A stretch of DNA of 64,000 nt, taken from the NCBI RefSeq assembly GCF_020921035.1, contig NC_063155.1, positions 28,203,294 to 28,267,293 on the forward strand. Reading direction: 5' to 3'. Positions within the stretch are counted from its first letter, which is position 1. The number at the start of each line of letters is the position of its first letter. The stretch is from Rhodamnia argentea (taxonomy: Eukaryota > Streptophyta > Magnoliopsida > Myrtales > Myrtaceae). The position numbers and the translations under genes were made by a program. This document shows positions 1 through 12,012 of the stretch, piece by piece. The notes beneath the pieces were generated by a model. It made no database searches. It saw only the letters and a program-made list of their open reading frames with translations, and was not told the DNA's origin.

Positions 1-487
1 ATAGTTGATGGTGGTTTTTGATGTCCCCTGTGTGCTCGCATTCATGTGTTTTCTTCTCTGTTTTCCATTAGAGCTAAATTCCATTTTGATGGCCTTATCC
101 TTAAATTTCAAGGAACTAAAACAGTAGATAATGATAATCTGTGGTAGTAAATGTGAGAACTTAATGCGTGTGAAAAACAGAAGGATAAAGGTTAAACTTC
201 TAGCAGTTATAGAAAAATTTGGCTGATCGAAGTGCCCACTTCACGTCCAAGTGACTGTCCTTCAGTTCAAGAAAGATGTTGAAGGATAGGCCTTTCTTTA
301 ATGTATTTGGTTGGGAGGTGAAGTTACTACCGAAGATTGACAATTGGATTTGGGAATTTGCAAAAATGTAACCTTTTCATATGGTGAACTGGGGCTGAAG
401 TCGCACTGTTCTGTTTGTATATTAAGAGATATTTACACTCACGGGAACATGGTGTAAGACAACGTCTGCAATTACTTGCTTTTGCAG
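1..487 (+). other. Intronic sequence of the phosphoglucomutase gene
   Basis: No segment here translates into phosphoglucomutase. The stretch ends in a pyrimidine-rich tract and an AG acceptor directly before the first recognisable exon. I read it as intron sequence, with the upstream exons lying left of the window. It is possible that a short divergent exon is hidden here, but I see no candidate. Confidence 0.6.
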
Positions 488-1445
<958 letters not shown>

Positions 1446-2406
1446 TGGGCATGCTAACTAAATGACAGGAAGAGCAGACTCAATGAATATGAGTGTTCTC
1501 TAAACAGATGGCGACCCTGCTAGACCTTTCACATGTTCGTTTCATATGACAGACTTCATGAGAGGCGCAGCTCGATCTCTCTGTCCTCTTTAAGAATAAG
1601 TTCTCATAATAATACGTGCTATTCTGTCTTTTTTCATAAAATACAGTTGCATCCCCGGTGGATGCTCTAATCGAGCTGTGTAAACTGAATGTGTTGCGCC
1701 AAAGTCTTCCTTCCACAAGACTAAGAGGCATATTTTTTGTTTTTATATAGTGCCAATGCACTTTAGACATTCGTTTGGGGCTGGAAAATGAAAGATTCCC
1801 TTTAGGCAACTTAGTTTGCAGTTCAAACTGCAAGCTGGCATGGTCCCATTGCAGGTACGATGTCGAGGTTATATGACAGAAACTCCCTTGCGATGATTGG
1901 AATAGTCGCAAGGGCCGGAGTAACAAAATTGGTTGGTGGTCAGTTTCTCAGCCTTCTGGAGTTCTATACTGACCGCTCTAGAGTTTGATGTGATTGGTAG
2001 GTGGTCAATTTCTCTGTTCCTTTCGTGGCTTGCCTCCTGTCATTGGAAAACTGCGAGTCGTGCCAGACGATGCAGCTTTGTTCTCCTTCCTGCATTCGAA
2101 TATCCCAAGGGCCGAGCAGCACAATTGTAGAACCTGTGTTAGGCTCGGGACAAAAGCAACGATCGTGAAGTAGCTTGCAGTATCCTCTACACTTTTGTTG
2201 GCTGGTTTGGCATTGTCTTTCGTTCTCTGAAGTTCGTCTGGAGGCTCAATGAATCATCGTCGGCAAAAGGCAGTTCGGGACCCTTAATATTTGATTGAAC
2301 ACGTATTGCTCACCCCAAGCTTATAGATGTCTTGCCGTTTGGCTCAAAATTTACCGGCCTTTTCTTGCTAGCGCTAGCCCAATGAGTTTTTCCCAAGGGC
2401 TAACAC
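1446..2406. other. Phosphoglucomutase 3' flank and intergenic DNA
   Basis: The first few hundred bases after the stop are probably 3' untranslated region, being T-rich and without a conserved frame. I see no recognisable gene up to the transposon at 2407. An antisense open frame at 1480-1926 resembles no family I know. Confidence 0.5.
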
Positions 2407-3417
2407 GGGAAAATTACAAAAAAGTTCTAAACCTATTAAAATTGTGTCAATTCAGTTCTAAATTTTTTTTTTGGCCAATTTAGTTCTAAATCTTTTGCAA
2501 TTATGTCAATTCAGTCTATCCGGCGAAATTTAGCTGGCTGGCGTTGGCCGTTTGGCAATATAATATTTTAATATTTTTTTATTTGTTTTTCCTTCTCTCT
2601 TCTTCTTCTTTCTCTTGCCGGCGACCGGCCAGAGGCAATAGCTGGTGAGGTCGGCGTCGCTGTGGCCATGCAAGGTCTTGACTGCCCGAGACCTTGCTGC
2701 AACCACCCGCCCACTGGAAGGGCTTTTGTGCCAGGCAAGGCCACTCGAGGACTCGCACAAGCATCGATTGTGGAAGTACACCGAGTAATTGAAGCTCTGA
2801 AATCGCCAGCCCACTGGAATATGCCCGAACAACCGATTGAAGCTCACGTTCAGGAACTGGAGCTTCAGACCCGCCGTGGCCTTTGGAATCATAAATCTTA
2901 TTGTGGTTCAAGTCCAAGGTCGTCAGGCTCTCGTTAAACTCCACCTTCTTTTTTTCAAAGTTAATTCCACCTTCGACAAGTCGAACTCGAACTGGTTCCT
3001 CGAGATGTCGATGTAGTACATGCTCTTATTCCTCTCGAAAACTAGTGATGTGTCCCCCTGAAACCTTGTTCGAGACTAATGTAGCCAAGTTCCCCGAGGC
3101 CTACTAGATCTGGCGGGGCCGACCAAGACCTCACCAAATCCGGGTTGGCGAGGCCGACCTCGTCGGCCATCGCCTCCGGCCGGTCGCCGGCAAGAGGAGG
3201 AAGAAGAAGAGAGAAGAAATAAACAAATAAAAATTATTATAATGTTATGTCACCGGGCGGCCGACGTCCATGTCGGCTCTAGTTGGCCAAATTTGATCAA
3301 ATGGACTGAATTGACACAATTACAAAAGCTTTAGGACTGAATTTGCAAAAAAAAAAAAAAATTAAGACTAAATTGATACAGTTATAATAGGTTCATGACT
3401 TTTTTGATAATTTTTTC
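2407..3417. mobile_element. Non-autonomous TIR transposon with long inverted arms and captured gene fragment
   Basis: The left arm (about 2407-2670) and the right arm (about 3120-3417) are imperfect inverted copies. Both begin with GGGAAAATTA-like or AAAAATTATC-like ends followed by an AAAAAAGT..TAAACC..ATTATA pattern, then a T-run, a 'tcaattcagt' motif, a GGCCG-rich stretch, an AT-rich patch, a CTTCTTCTT tract and a GCCGGCGACCGGCC core. The sequence just outside the ends (ggctaacac on the left, agctaaaat on the right) matches at six of nine positions, which would suit a decayed 9-bp target duplication of Mutator-like type. No transposase is present. The centre, 2750-3075, is a piece of a PGIP-like gene, which makes this a Pack-type element. 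The superfamily is inferred. Confidence 0.7.
2750..3075 (-). pseudogene. Captured 3' fragment of a polygalacturonase-inhibitor-like LRR gene
   Basis: On the minus strand, two frames together spell the C-terminal end of a PGIP-type leucine-rich-repeat protein. Segments seen in order are GDTSLVFERNKSMYYIDIS, then SLTTLDLNHNKIYDS, then LQFLNVSFNRLFGHIPVGW, then YFHNRCLC. PGIPs are secreted wall proteins that bind fungal polygalacturonases, and in that family the terminal cap has closely similar motifs ending in HNRCLCG. Here the frame is broken at least once, an A-run interrupts the segment before KVEFNESL, no start exists and the end runs into transposon sequence. It is therefore a non-functional fragment, placed exactly between the two inverted arms of the surrounding element. 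Confidence 0.72.
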
Positions 3418-6058
3418 AGCTAAAATTTTAATCGTCCCCTGTTATTTCTCCTAGTGATGATGACGACGACACTTTTCTAACGAAAGAACAACGGTCAAGT
3501 TGGCCAAATCATGAAAAATTAATACCAGCCAAGACTATGACTTCCGATGCCGAGTCCTTATCGGCCAGTCGTCGCATTGATAGTTTCTTCTTATTGGCTA
3601 AGGACAGTTCAAGATGTTCGCAAAATAAATTATATCTGTTTACGATAGCATTAATGCATCTATTATTGAACAACCGGCCCTCTAATTTCGAAATCAAGTG
3701 CCCCCAATCTTCAAGGCGTAGGCCTTCCTTCAAAAAGCTTATCTTGGTTAGGCCGACATACTTAAATTATTTGAGAATGATAGGCGAAGCATACGTGGAA
3801 TGTACTAAGGTATGGTTCATAATCCCCATCGGCAACAGGAAGGCACGGGGATCCCACTCAAAGGTGGGCGAGTGGGGGTCCTGTAGGGCTGTCTCCGAGA
3901 CACCATAGGGTTATTATAGTTTAAGCCGTATTTTGTCGGTAGTTTGAGTTTGAGTCCATGAATAGCTATTTATATATATATATTAACGGAGTAATGTAAT
4001 AGAAAGATGTAATATGCTAATTATAATATAACCCTAACGGAACGTAAAGAAATGAGCATAACCGTTGGTCCTTATCGTTGCTTATCCGAGCCATTAGTGC
4101 TCGCAAATCAACGTTTACATCTGTGGGTACGAATTAAATTGTATGGACGGTGGGTGCCCCGTCAACCAAGACTTGAGGTCCGACAGAGCACAGCAATCTT
4201 TTAGGTAAGGGGTCCGGAACCTGTGGCTGCTGTTTTAAATGAATTAACTAAATTTCTGTGAAGTCAGGAACATATGCAGAATCACAAACTTTTATTAGAA
4301 GAGAGACTCCCATCCAGAATTATAAGTGCTGTCCCACATAGAGCCTAGAGAGCTTTTCTCACAATTTTGAGCGGCAACTTTCGAAGTCGTTAGAATGTCT
4401 AATCAGAAGGCTGTCAATAGATGTCGGGCGACCACATCTATATAAGTAACATATAAACTCCATAAACGAATAACGTGGGTTACTTTAATAGAAGCGTCTG
4501 ATAAATATTTTACGACTGTAATGTCAAATTCTACACGGCTATAACACCCCGACGCCTTTCAGGAAATAATTCCACCCGACGTAAAAGGGCATTGTAACTC
4601 AGATGTAGAAACAATGTCTGTATCTGCATTGTTGGTCCTTGACTATTTAACCTTTTGGGAAGTTGGTTATCAAGCAGAGGGCTTTGATCATTCTTAGGGT
4701 ATTGACCACGTCACGATGCACGAGATACAAAAATATTGGTTCCCCAAGGATACTAGTTATACTAGGTCAATAGGAAAAATAACAATAAATGTGTTCTAAA
4801 ACCTTAGATTTTGAAATAATTTCATGTATACGAGAAGACGTTTCTTCAAAATTTAAGCGAAATAAAATAATAAAAAAATTTGCCTTGAAAAAATTTTCTT
4901 TGGCAATGGAATAAATAAAAGAGATCTAGATAAGTGGCGTCGTTAGCAAGACACGCATAGAATAATTAGTTATGATTACGGAATCTCTAAACTCGAGCTC
5001 TATAATGACAAGAAAGTTGCGAGCCAGACAGCCCGACAATACTATCGGTTATTTATGACTACATGATATCCCAACCAATGAGTGTTTTATGCAAAACATG
5101 CAATGATAGTGTGCGGATTTACAATTCAGATTGTATCGTTCCTGATAGTATTAAGAGGGAAGCATTTCTCATAATGACAATATTCATGTAAACCCTTTTC
5201 TCCACTATCAAATATCGATGAGCTTAATAAGAAGAACAACAAGATTTTTGTATTAATTCAAGATCATTGTGCCACGGGATGTTATTTCCTTTGTATAATT
5301 TAGAACATGAGCATAGAAACCGCTATTTGGAGCAAGAGTGATTGATTCTCAAGTTAGGCCAGTTCCAACCTGGGATAGAAATCAGATTGGATCGGATTAG
5401 AGGTTTGGCAATTTCCTTTTCTTTGGTCTTTAAAATAAAAGGAATAATTAAAGAAAAAAAACACATATCGGTTTGGGCAGTTCGAGCTTGCACCTTGAAA
5501 CCGGGCTCAATTCCCATCCACACCTCTAATTTGGAGGTCTATGAACACCTTGCAAGTCCCATAAGACGGTTAAAAATCGTATCGTTATTTTATCTAGATG
5601 GTCATGATTCAAAGCCCTTTGAACGCGATTGATGGGATTCGAACTGTTAATCTTCGGTTTCTGAGTTGGGATTTCTTTTTCACATCCGCCTAACTACCCA
5701 AACTTGAAGTCTAGAGTCTTAAAGTGAAAGTACCATTAACCCTCGAGCAAATGACTCAAACAAAAGAAACTACAAGAGGACGAATGGGACAACCCTTTCA
5801 AATTGCCAAATCAAGCGGGCACCCTTTGGAGCACTTCATTTGTTTTCGTGGGATTGACAAAGTGAACACAACCAAATGCATCTTCCCTCACATTGTATTC
5901 ACAACAATACCATACACAAAAGTACAGGACCATACACATTTTCACAACTTGATGGCGAACACGTCCCTATCATATTTACACATATATTTGACACATACCC
6001 ACATTTCCTATGGAGCATGCAAAAAGACAAAAAAGAAAATCATTCCCACAACATTATC
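3418..6058. other. Intergenic DNA between transposon and pectin methylesterase
   Basis: This is AT-rich DNA with no recognisable gene. A 123-codon plus-strand open frame at 3537-3908 and a 74-codon minus frame overlapping it match no family I know and are probably chance frames. At 5610-5695 the minus strand has a tRNA-like B-box (see findings). The last 250 bases before 6059 are likely the 3' untranslated region of the methylesterase. Confidence 0.5.
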
Positions 6059-8455
6059 TCAGAGCCCGGCCAAGAACGGCACTCCGGTTGCTGGAAGCCA
6101 CGAGTCTCCAGCCAAGAAGTTCCCAACCGTGAACTTCGCCGCCTCCGTCACGCTCATCTCTGCGTGATACCCCGGCCAATTCACTCTCCCACCGGTCCCT
6201 GCGCCGCTGCCAGTGTTCATGTACTCGCCGTAATAAAGAGTGCTCAAGGCGAAACTACCGCTCCACGGAGCCCAGCCCTGAGGGGCAATCAAGCCATCCA
6301 AGAAGGTCTTCATGAACACCGTCCTCGAATACTTCTGCCACGGCCGCCCGAGGTAGTTCTTGAACGAGCCTTGCACGGGCTTCATGTCCGAGGATGCCGT
6401 GACGCGAGAGTTATGGACAACGATGCCCGTGTTCTCGTTCGGATCGGTCCTCCCTTGGGCCGTGACCGTGTTCTTCTGACCGCTCGTTGGTTTCCTTATG
6501 TAGATGTTGCAGTTCTGGAGGACGGCCACGGCGTTCCCAAAAATGAAGTCTACAGTCCCGTAGACATCGCAGTTACGGTAGAACTGGCGTTGAGAGTAGA
6601 CGTACAAGGTGTCTTGATAGCCCTTGAAGCTGCAAGCGTAAAAGACCGAGAAATCCGAGCCAGAGAGGAGCGCCACAGCTTGGTGTTTCTGCGGCCCGGC
6701 CGTGTTCTGGAAGGTTATGTCCCGTGCTATGAATCCATTGCCCATAACAGCTGTAGGAGAGGGTATCATTATTTTAAGTGAGCAAGATACAAGCTTTATC
6801 TGCAACTTTTGACTTACATGTATGTATCTTCCTTTTCACTAGTATTTGGTTTGTTTAAGGTTCTTGAATATCTTCAATTCTAGGTTGTTCATTTTGCAAA
6901 TCTTGGAATATACGTTTTTGGAGTATTTGTCTATCCCTAGTATATGTAACATGAAGTTGACTCAAATCGGTTCCCTCGGAAATTATGAACTTTTTCAAAT
7001 GCTATCGTTCGTTCTTTGATTATTGTTAAATCAGTGTAATTCTTTGTTTGATATGACTCATGGGGCGTGAATAATTTTCAGTTCAGACACCACATATCGG
7101 TCGTGCTAAAAACAACTAGAAAACGACTATGTTACGTGGACAGCGGGTCAAACCAGGTTGTCAAAGGCTGTCTCATTTTATGAGGCCATGACTACAACTT
7201 GTTAACTAAATTGACAAGTCTAACCAAGAAATTTTATACTAATCAATCGAGGGGTGAAGAGAGCATTCATGTGAGTTTAAAGTAGTTCTCGGTCACGATA
7301 TTAAAATAGACGATGAGTAGAGAATGCTTGTCAATTATCGAGAAAGATATTTACTACGAGGGTATTGTTTATGCGATCTTACATGTTCATGCATACACTT
7401 TTCCTATACTTTGATTTCCAGGATCCGCATAGAGGGATTGTAACGCACGAATCATTTATCTTAAACTTTAGTTAACTCAACCATCATGAACTATAACTTA
7501 GAAAACTTTGAGACAATCGAGCTTGACAATGTAACTTACCAAAAGTTGCGGACCTGAAAGTGGTCGAACCATCCTCAGCATTCTTATTGCCGGTAACGAT
7601 AGTGGCGTCAATTCCATCTCCAACAATCATCAGATTCTTCATGGACCTAGCAACCTTCACATTCTCGCTATATACACCTGCTTTAACGTATATAACGAAT
7701 CTCGAACTCCCACTTCCCTTACTAGACGATGCTGCCACCGCCTCCGAAATAGTCTTATAGTTCCCCGAGCCATCTTTTGCCACTACAAGGTCAGGTTTGG
7801 CTGGTGCTCCACTCGTTTGAAGAAGCTTCCGATCGGAGGCCGAAACCCATGATGGAAACTTTCCACGATCGCCGAGCAACCGCCTACCCCTGACTTGTTT
7901 ACTAAACGAAACCCTCGCTGATGAATAAGGAGGAGACGAGACCTTATTTATTGCTAGGGAGTTACTAAGCAACTTAGAGAAGTTGCTCAACATCAAAGGG
8001 AAGGATTCTAAGTGAGATGCTAAATTGAACTCCTCGAACCCATTTCGGCAAGTTTGGTGGTTTGTGATGGCAGCGCTTAGCCATGTTTGAGAGTCGCTAG
8101 GGTTTCTCGAGCTCAGGGAGTGATTGAGCAACCGCACCGAGTCCTCATAGAGCTCGATGCAGTCAGACCAGGCCAACCTAGCTCGGTCATCAAAGGAGCT
8201 CGGGTCCATGGAGGACACCAGCTCGTGAGCTCGTAGAGCTTCACCCATAGTGACCTTGAGGGCCACGTCACGGAAAGAAAACTCCTTCCGCTCGAGGTCC
8301 GACATCAATTCGGCAGTGACGAAATAGTGGCACGTTTCGGGGAACGGGGTTCGAGCGCACGACGCCATCGGGGCACCGTGCGCAATGAAAAACCCAAATG
8401 AAGAAGAAAGCAGAACACAGGCGCAAAGAACAAGTTTGTGCACCATCTTGTTCAT
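6059..8455 (-). CDS. PME: Pectin methylesterase with N-terminal inhibitor domain (type I)
   Basis: Removes methyl esters from homogalacturonan in the wall. Two exons, 8455-7540 and 6750-6059 on the minus strand, join in frame at SATF/AVMGNGF to give 535 residues. Residues 1-28 form a signal peptide. About 30-185 is an inhibitor-like pro-domain with paired cysteines (C33, C42, C99, C136). RRLL (191-194) and RKLL (209-212) are the usual subtilase processing sites. The catalytic domain has GVYSENV, then Q329 (HQAVAL), Q351 and D352 (GYQDTLY), D373 in GTVDFIFGNA, and R441 and W443 in YLGRPW. The spacing matches the known catalytic Gln/Gln/Asp/Asp/Arg/Trp set exactly, so the enzyme should be active. 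The intron is 789 bp. A second Met (codon 4) is possible as start. The gene is intact. Confidence 0.95.
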
Positions 8456-8520
8456 ATCGAAGTGGCAGGGCAGAGCCTTTAGGAGAACTATGGTCTGTTT
8501 TAGGGTTCTGGGGGTTCGAC

Positions 8521-8527
8521 TTATATA
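8521..8527 (-). promoter_or_regulatory. TATA box of the pectin methylesterase
   Basis: On the minus strand the sequence CCCTATATAAGTCG lies about 65 bp upstream of the ATG at 8455. That predicts a transcription start roughly 30 bp downstream and a short leader. It is the only TATA-like element at a sensible distance. Confidence 0.6.
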
Positions 8528-9474
8528 GGGGGATAGTACGTGAGTACTGGTACGAACGAACCATGGAGTTTGAAGGCATGATGGTTTGATTTTCCAATAC
8601 GTGTTGGGCCATGCAACGACACTTACGTGAAAGGGGAACTTTTGTGGCTTGTCTTGGGAGAGTTCGTGGTTGGTTTTGAATGCCACGTAGTTTTCTAGGG
8701 TTTTGTTTTGAAGGAGCTTCTGGTTTTAGATCCCTCTCAACCTACCCCACAATAGATTTCCCGTGCGTGTTGAGAAGTGCAAATCTCTCGGTTTACATGA
8801 CATTTGAGAACGTATTTTTAATTTCAACGCGTAGGGATGAAGGAATGAGATATGGGAATTGGCATCTTTGTCGTTGCTCCTACATAATTGAGAAAGGCAT
8901 CTTAATATTATTGTGGGAGCATAGCATTTACTTGGAGAAAAATTTGTGGGTCAACCCAAGAGTGCAAGTGGGTTTCAATAATTAGACTTTGCTGATTTTG
9001 ATTTGCGTGTGTTTTCAAGCCTTGTATTCGAGATGACGGCATTCTAAGTCTTGGATTAATAGAGACAATACACCATATAGTTTGTAGCCATATTATCATG
9101 ATAAGGTTTTCACGGGATGCAAAAGCAATATTTCAAACAAAAACCACGTTCGTACATCTTGGGTAGGTTCATGACGATCATCGCCATTAACTTTGCTTTT
9201 TCAGGATAGAGTTAGTGGATATGCATTACACCTATTGCCGGCAAGAAAGTCTGTTTAAAGAAAAAAAATTTCTATAAAGTCGTCCAAAAAAGTTTATAGA
9301 AAGTCTGAATTATGGGCTTTAAAAATTATTTATTGCTTTCTCTTCGAACCTTCAAGAATGGAAGAGAATAGTTTAAATTTTTCAAAAGATATACATGGAA
9401 TAACTCTAAAGAACTTGAGATGGCAATATTCTGTAAAACTTCGAATGAAATAGTAAAACGAAGAAGAAGAAGAA
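8528..9474. other. Upstream region of the pectin methylesterase
   Basis: Promoter-side intergenic DNA. Several short open frames occur, none of them recognisable. No repeat or RNA gene is evident before the 16S-like relic. Confidence 0.4.
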
Positions 9475-9690
9475 AGTAACGCCTAAGAACCTACCCATAG
9501 GAGGAGAACAATAGCTAGAAACAATCGCTAATACCCAATAGGATGAGTAGCAAAAGGAAGAATCCTCCGCTTGCATCCGATTAGCTAGTTGGTGAAACAA
9601 TAACCCACTAAGGCGATGATCGATAGCTAATCCGAGAGGATGATCAGTCGTATCGAGATAGAAACGCAGCATGAACTCCTAAATACATCC
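9475..9690 (+). pseudogene. Decayed plastid 16S rDNA fragment (nuclear plastid DNA insertion)
   Basis: The stretch aligns by eye with the 5' part of plastid 16S rRNA, roughly positions 100-300. Recognisable blocks in order are gtaacgc.taagaacct.ccc, gctaatacc, gagtagcaaaagga, gattagctagttggtga, aaggcgatgat and ccgagaggatgatcag. Between these, differences are mostly C to T or G to A, as expected of methylated nuclear DNA decaying after transfer, and the loop after 'aatcc' is shortened by about nine bases. It cannot encode functional rRNA. A mitochondrial origin is less likely, because the block spacing follows the plastid form as I remember it. It lies between the esterase and its inhibitor. 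Confidence 0.8.
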
Positions 9691-11384
9691 TAAGTTTGTC
9701 GTGTGGTTTGCACGTAATTGTGCCATGATCTCCACACTCGAGCAAGAGGAAATAGAAATGGGATCATCATTCGATAAATGTTACAAGTATAATTGCAAAA
9801 GCTCAAGATGCTATCTAAAATCTATTGCAATTTTCCATTGATTAAATGCTACGTGAACACGTAATATCATCTCGATCCACGATCAATCACAAATTCATCT
9901 TTCTTCATTAATGAGTGTAGGTGCTGCTTTTCACTAGAACCAGTTAATCACCACGGGCTTTTCTTCCCAAAGAAACACACGAGACGATGATCATCACGTG
10001 AAGCTTTGGGGCTTGATCACGATGCGCTTCATATCTTTGGCTTCTTCTCCCGACATTATCAAGTTCTCTTCCTGACACATGGCGCCATTGCAATGGTTTT
10101 GAATCCTGCCTCTCAGCTTTCCCCAGCTATGACACGTGTCACGCCCACAGCCTTAGGTGTCACCCTGTGTCCGGTTGCCTGAAAGTGATGATCAAAAAAG
10201 ATTGATTGACAAATGCAACATCGCTTCTCGAGGGTGTCTGAATTTCTTTGGAGCTGAAATCGCGACTAATTATTTGGTCGATTGGGATTGGACATAGGAA
10301 GCAACAGATGATTAGCATTAGTTAATCTTAGGCCGGAGATTTTAATCATGCGCTTGGATTTTTCTCTCGAGCAATGATAGATGAATACAACACATATTTG
10401 CTCAAAGAGGTTCTTTTTCTATTTTTATTTACGAGGTATCAACGGGCGCTCCACAACCCCGATTAATATCCGATTCGAAATATGAAACTCAATAATGAAT
10501 TTCTACCGACTCCGATAGAAGAAGTTTTTTGATTTTCACTTGGTAAAATAGTTCTAAAATATTTTATGTGAATGCCATCAAAGGAAATGCAGTTTTATGT
10601 TACACAAGCGATTCTATAATACTCCGGCGGCAGAATGCTAATTGCTAATGCTTGAGTTGGTTTTTGTCGGATCACTTAAGTGTACGTATACCAATTTCAA
10701 CGGAAAAGAGAGCATAAAGCTTAAAGGAAACTTCGCAAGGAGGAGAAATTTTGCTTCATGCTTATACTTATAGAAACCTCATTTTCTACTAAAAATTCTT
10801 GAAAGTTTGATCAGGTCACCTCATACCAATTGCTTTTGATAATATATAACGATGGGATCTGCCATGCGAGACCCACCAAAAGACCTCAACGTCATTGCTA
10901 TTACTATCATCATTAGCGTTATCTCGTCAATTTTGTCATTGAAAGGCAAATTATTGGTCCCTTCGTATGACTCGTACCTTCTAATTATGGCACCCTAAGA
11001 GCATTTCTATTGGCAATTTGTATGGACGTGGGCGCCAAACATTGGCGGGGCTCTTATGGCATTACGTAACCGGCTTAAAAGTTCCATCGATTGGACTTTT
11101 GGATAACGAGCGAATTTAATCTTTATTAAAGGCTTATTTGTGAAGGGTTTAAGTCAAATTCAAAGGTTGGGAAACCATTTGGGACACCTCTCGAAATTTT
11201 TAGTATAGCATATGGTTGGCCCTCTGACTATTAGTAGCTGTTGATAAAATGACTTTCCATGGAAATTGTGGTTAAGACTACATTATTGGGTCCAATAGCT
11301 TGTCGATCATAAGAACCAGGTGAAATGAGTTATGTCAAGATTGGTGACCGAAAGAGGAAAATCAAATCGGAGTGAGAGATGTTG
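9691..11384. other. Intergenic DNA without recognised genes
   Basis: AT-rich DNA with no open frame above 60 codons on either strand. I see no RNA gene and no clear repeat boundary. It may include old degraded repeats. Confidence 0.4.
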
Positions 11385-11535
11385 AGATACACGTAAGAGT
11401 TGTGTTAGAGAAATCACACATCAAAGACCTAGTGTGGTATTGAGCGGTTAATATATTCTAACTGGATCATAACTCACTAGCTTAACCTTTTGACTTGAGA
11501 TGGATCCAACTGGATATATCGACGGGCTTGGACTT
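11385..11535 (+). repeat. Dispersed repeat, same family as the MED23 intron repeats
   Basis: This block has 'gttgtgttagagaaatc', '.agtgtggtattgagcgg', 'ttaatatattctaactgg', 'cataactcactagctta' and 'ccaactggatatatcgacgg' in order. The same ordered blocks occur three times at 57.8-59.1 kb. It is a dispersed family of unknown type, directly abutting the next element. Confidence 0.6.
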
Positions 11536-11539
11536 TAGA

Positions 11540-12012
11540 TCTCGTACTAAACCTATTGTATTTGTGTTAATTTAGTACTAAACCTCATTTTGGCCGGAAA
11601 TCGCTGATGTGGATGTCGGTCAAGATCGAACCTAATTTTGGTTGGAAATTGCTGACGTAAATATAGTTTATCGTACGTGGCACAATTGATGCTGACGTGG
11701 ATATTTTTTAAATTTTATTAATAATATTTAAATATTTTTTCTTTCTTCCTTTTTATTTTTTTGCACTTTTTTTGTTACCATGTCAATCGTGCCACGTAAG
11801 ACAACAGGCATCTATACTAGCGATTTCCGATCAAAATTAGTCGGATTGACTTAATTGACACAACGCAAAAGGCTTATGACCGAGTTGGCACAAATGCAAA
11901 AGGTTTATGACTAAATTGGCAAAAATGCAAATGTTTCAAGACTAAATTGGCGCTAAAGAAGGTTTAAAACTGAATTGCCACCAATACAATAGGTTTTTGA
12001 CTTTTTTTACAC
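11540..12012. mobile_element. Relic of the GGGAAATTACC-type TIR family
   Basis: The left side (ctaaacctattgtat..gtgttaatttagtac) and the right side (gacttaattgacacaa.., ..caataggtttttgactttttt) are inverted versions of one another and match the arms of the element at 2407. The interior carries two inverted 'cgatttccg.tcaaaat'-like blocks around an AT-rich centre. There is no coding capacity and the termini are worn. Confidence 0.6.

Noticed and set aside
1480-1926. 148-codon antisense frame after phosphoglucomutase
   Set aside because: It lies over the likely 3' untranslated region, has no recognisable domain, and its composition is unlike a real protein.
5876-6781. 301-codon plus-strand frame
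   Set aside because: It is the mirror of exon 2 of the pectin methylesterase, whose minus-strand frame has all catalytic motifs.
9406-9672. 88-codon minus frame
   Set aside because: It overlaps the 16S-like relic. The nucleotide blocks explain the sequence better than a protein does.
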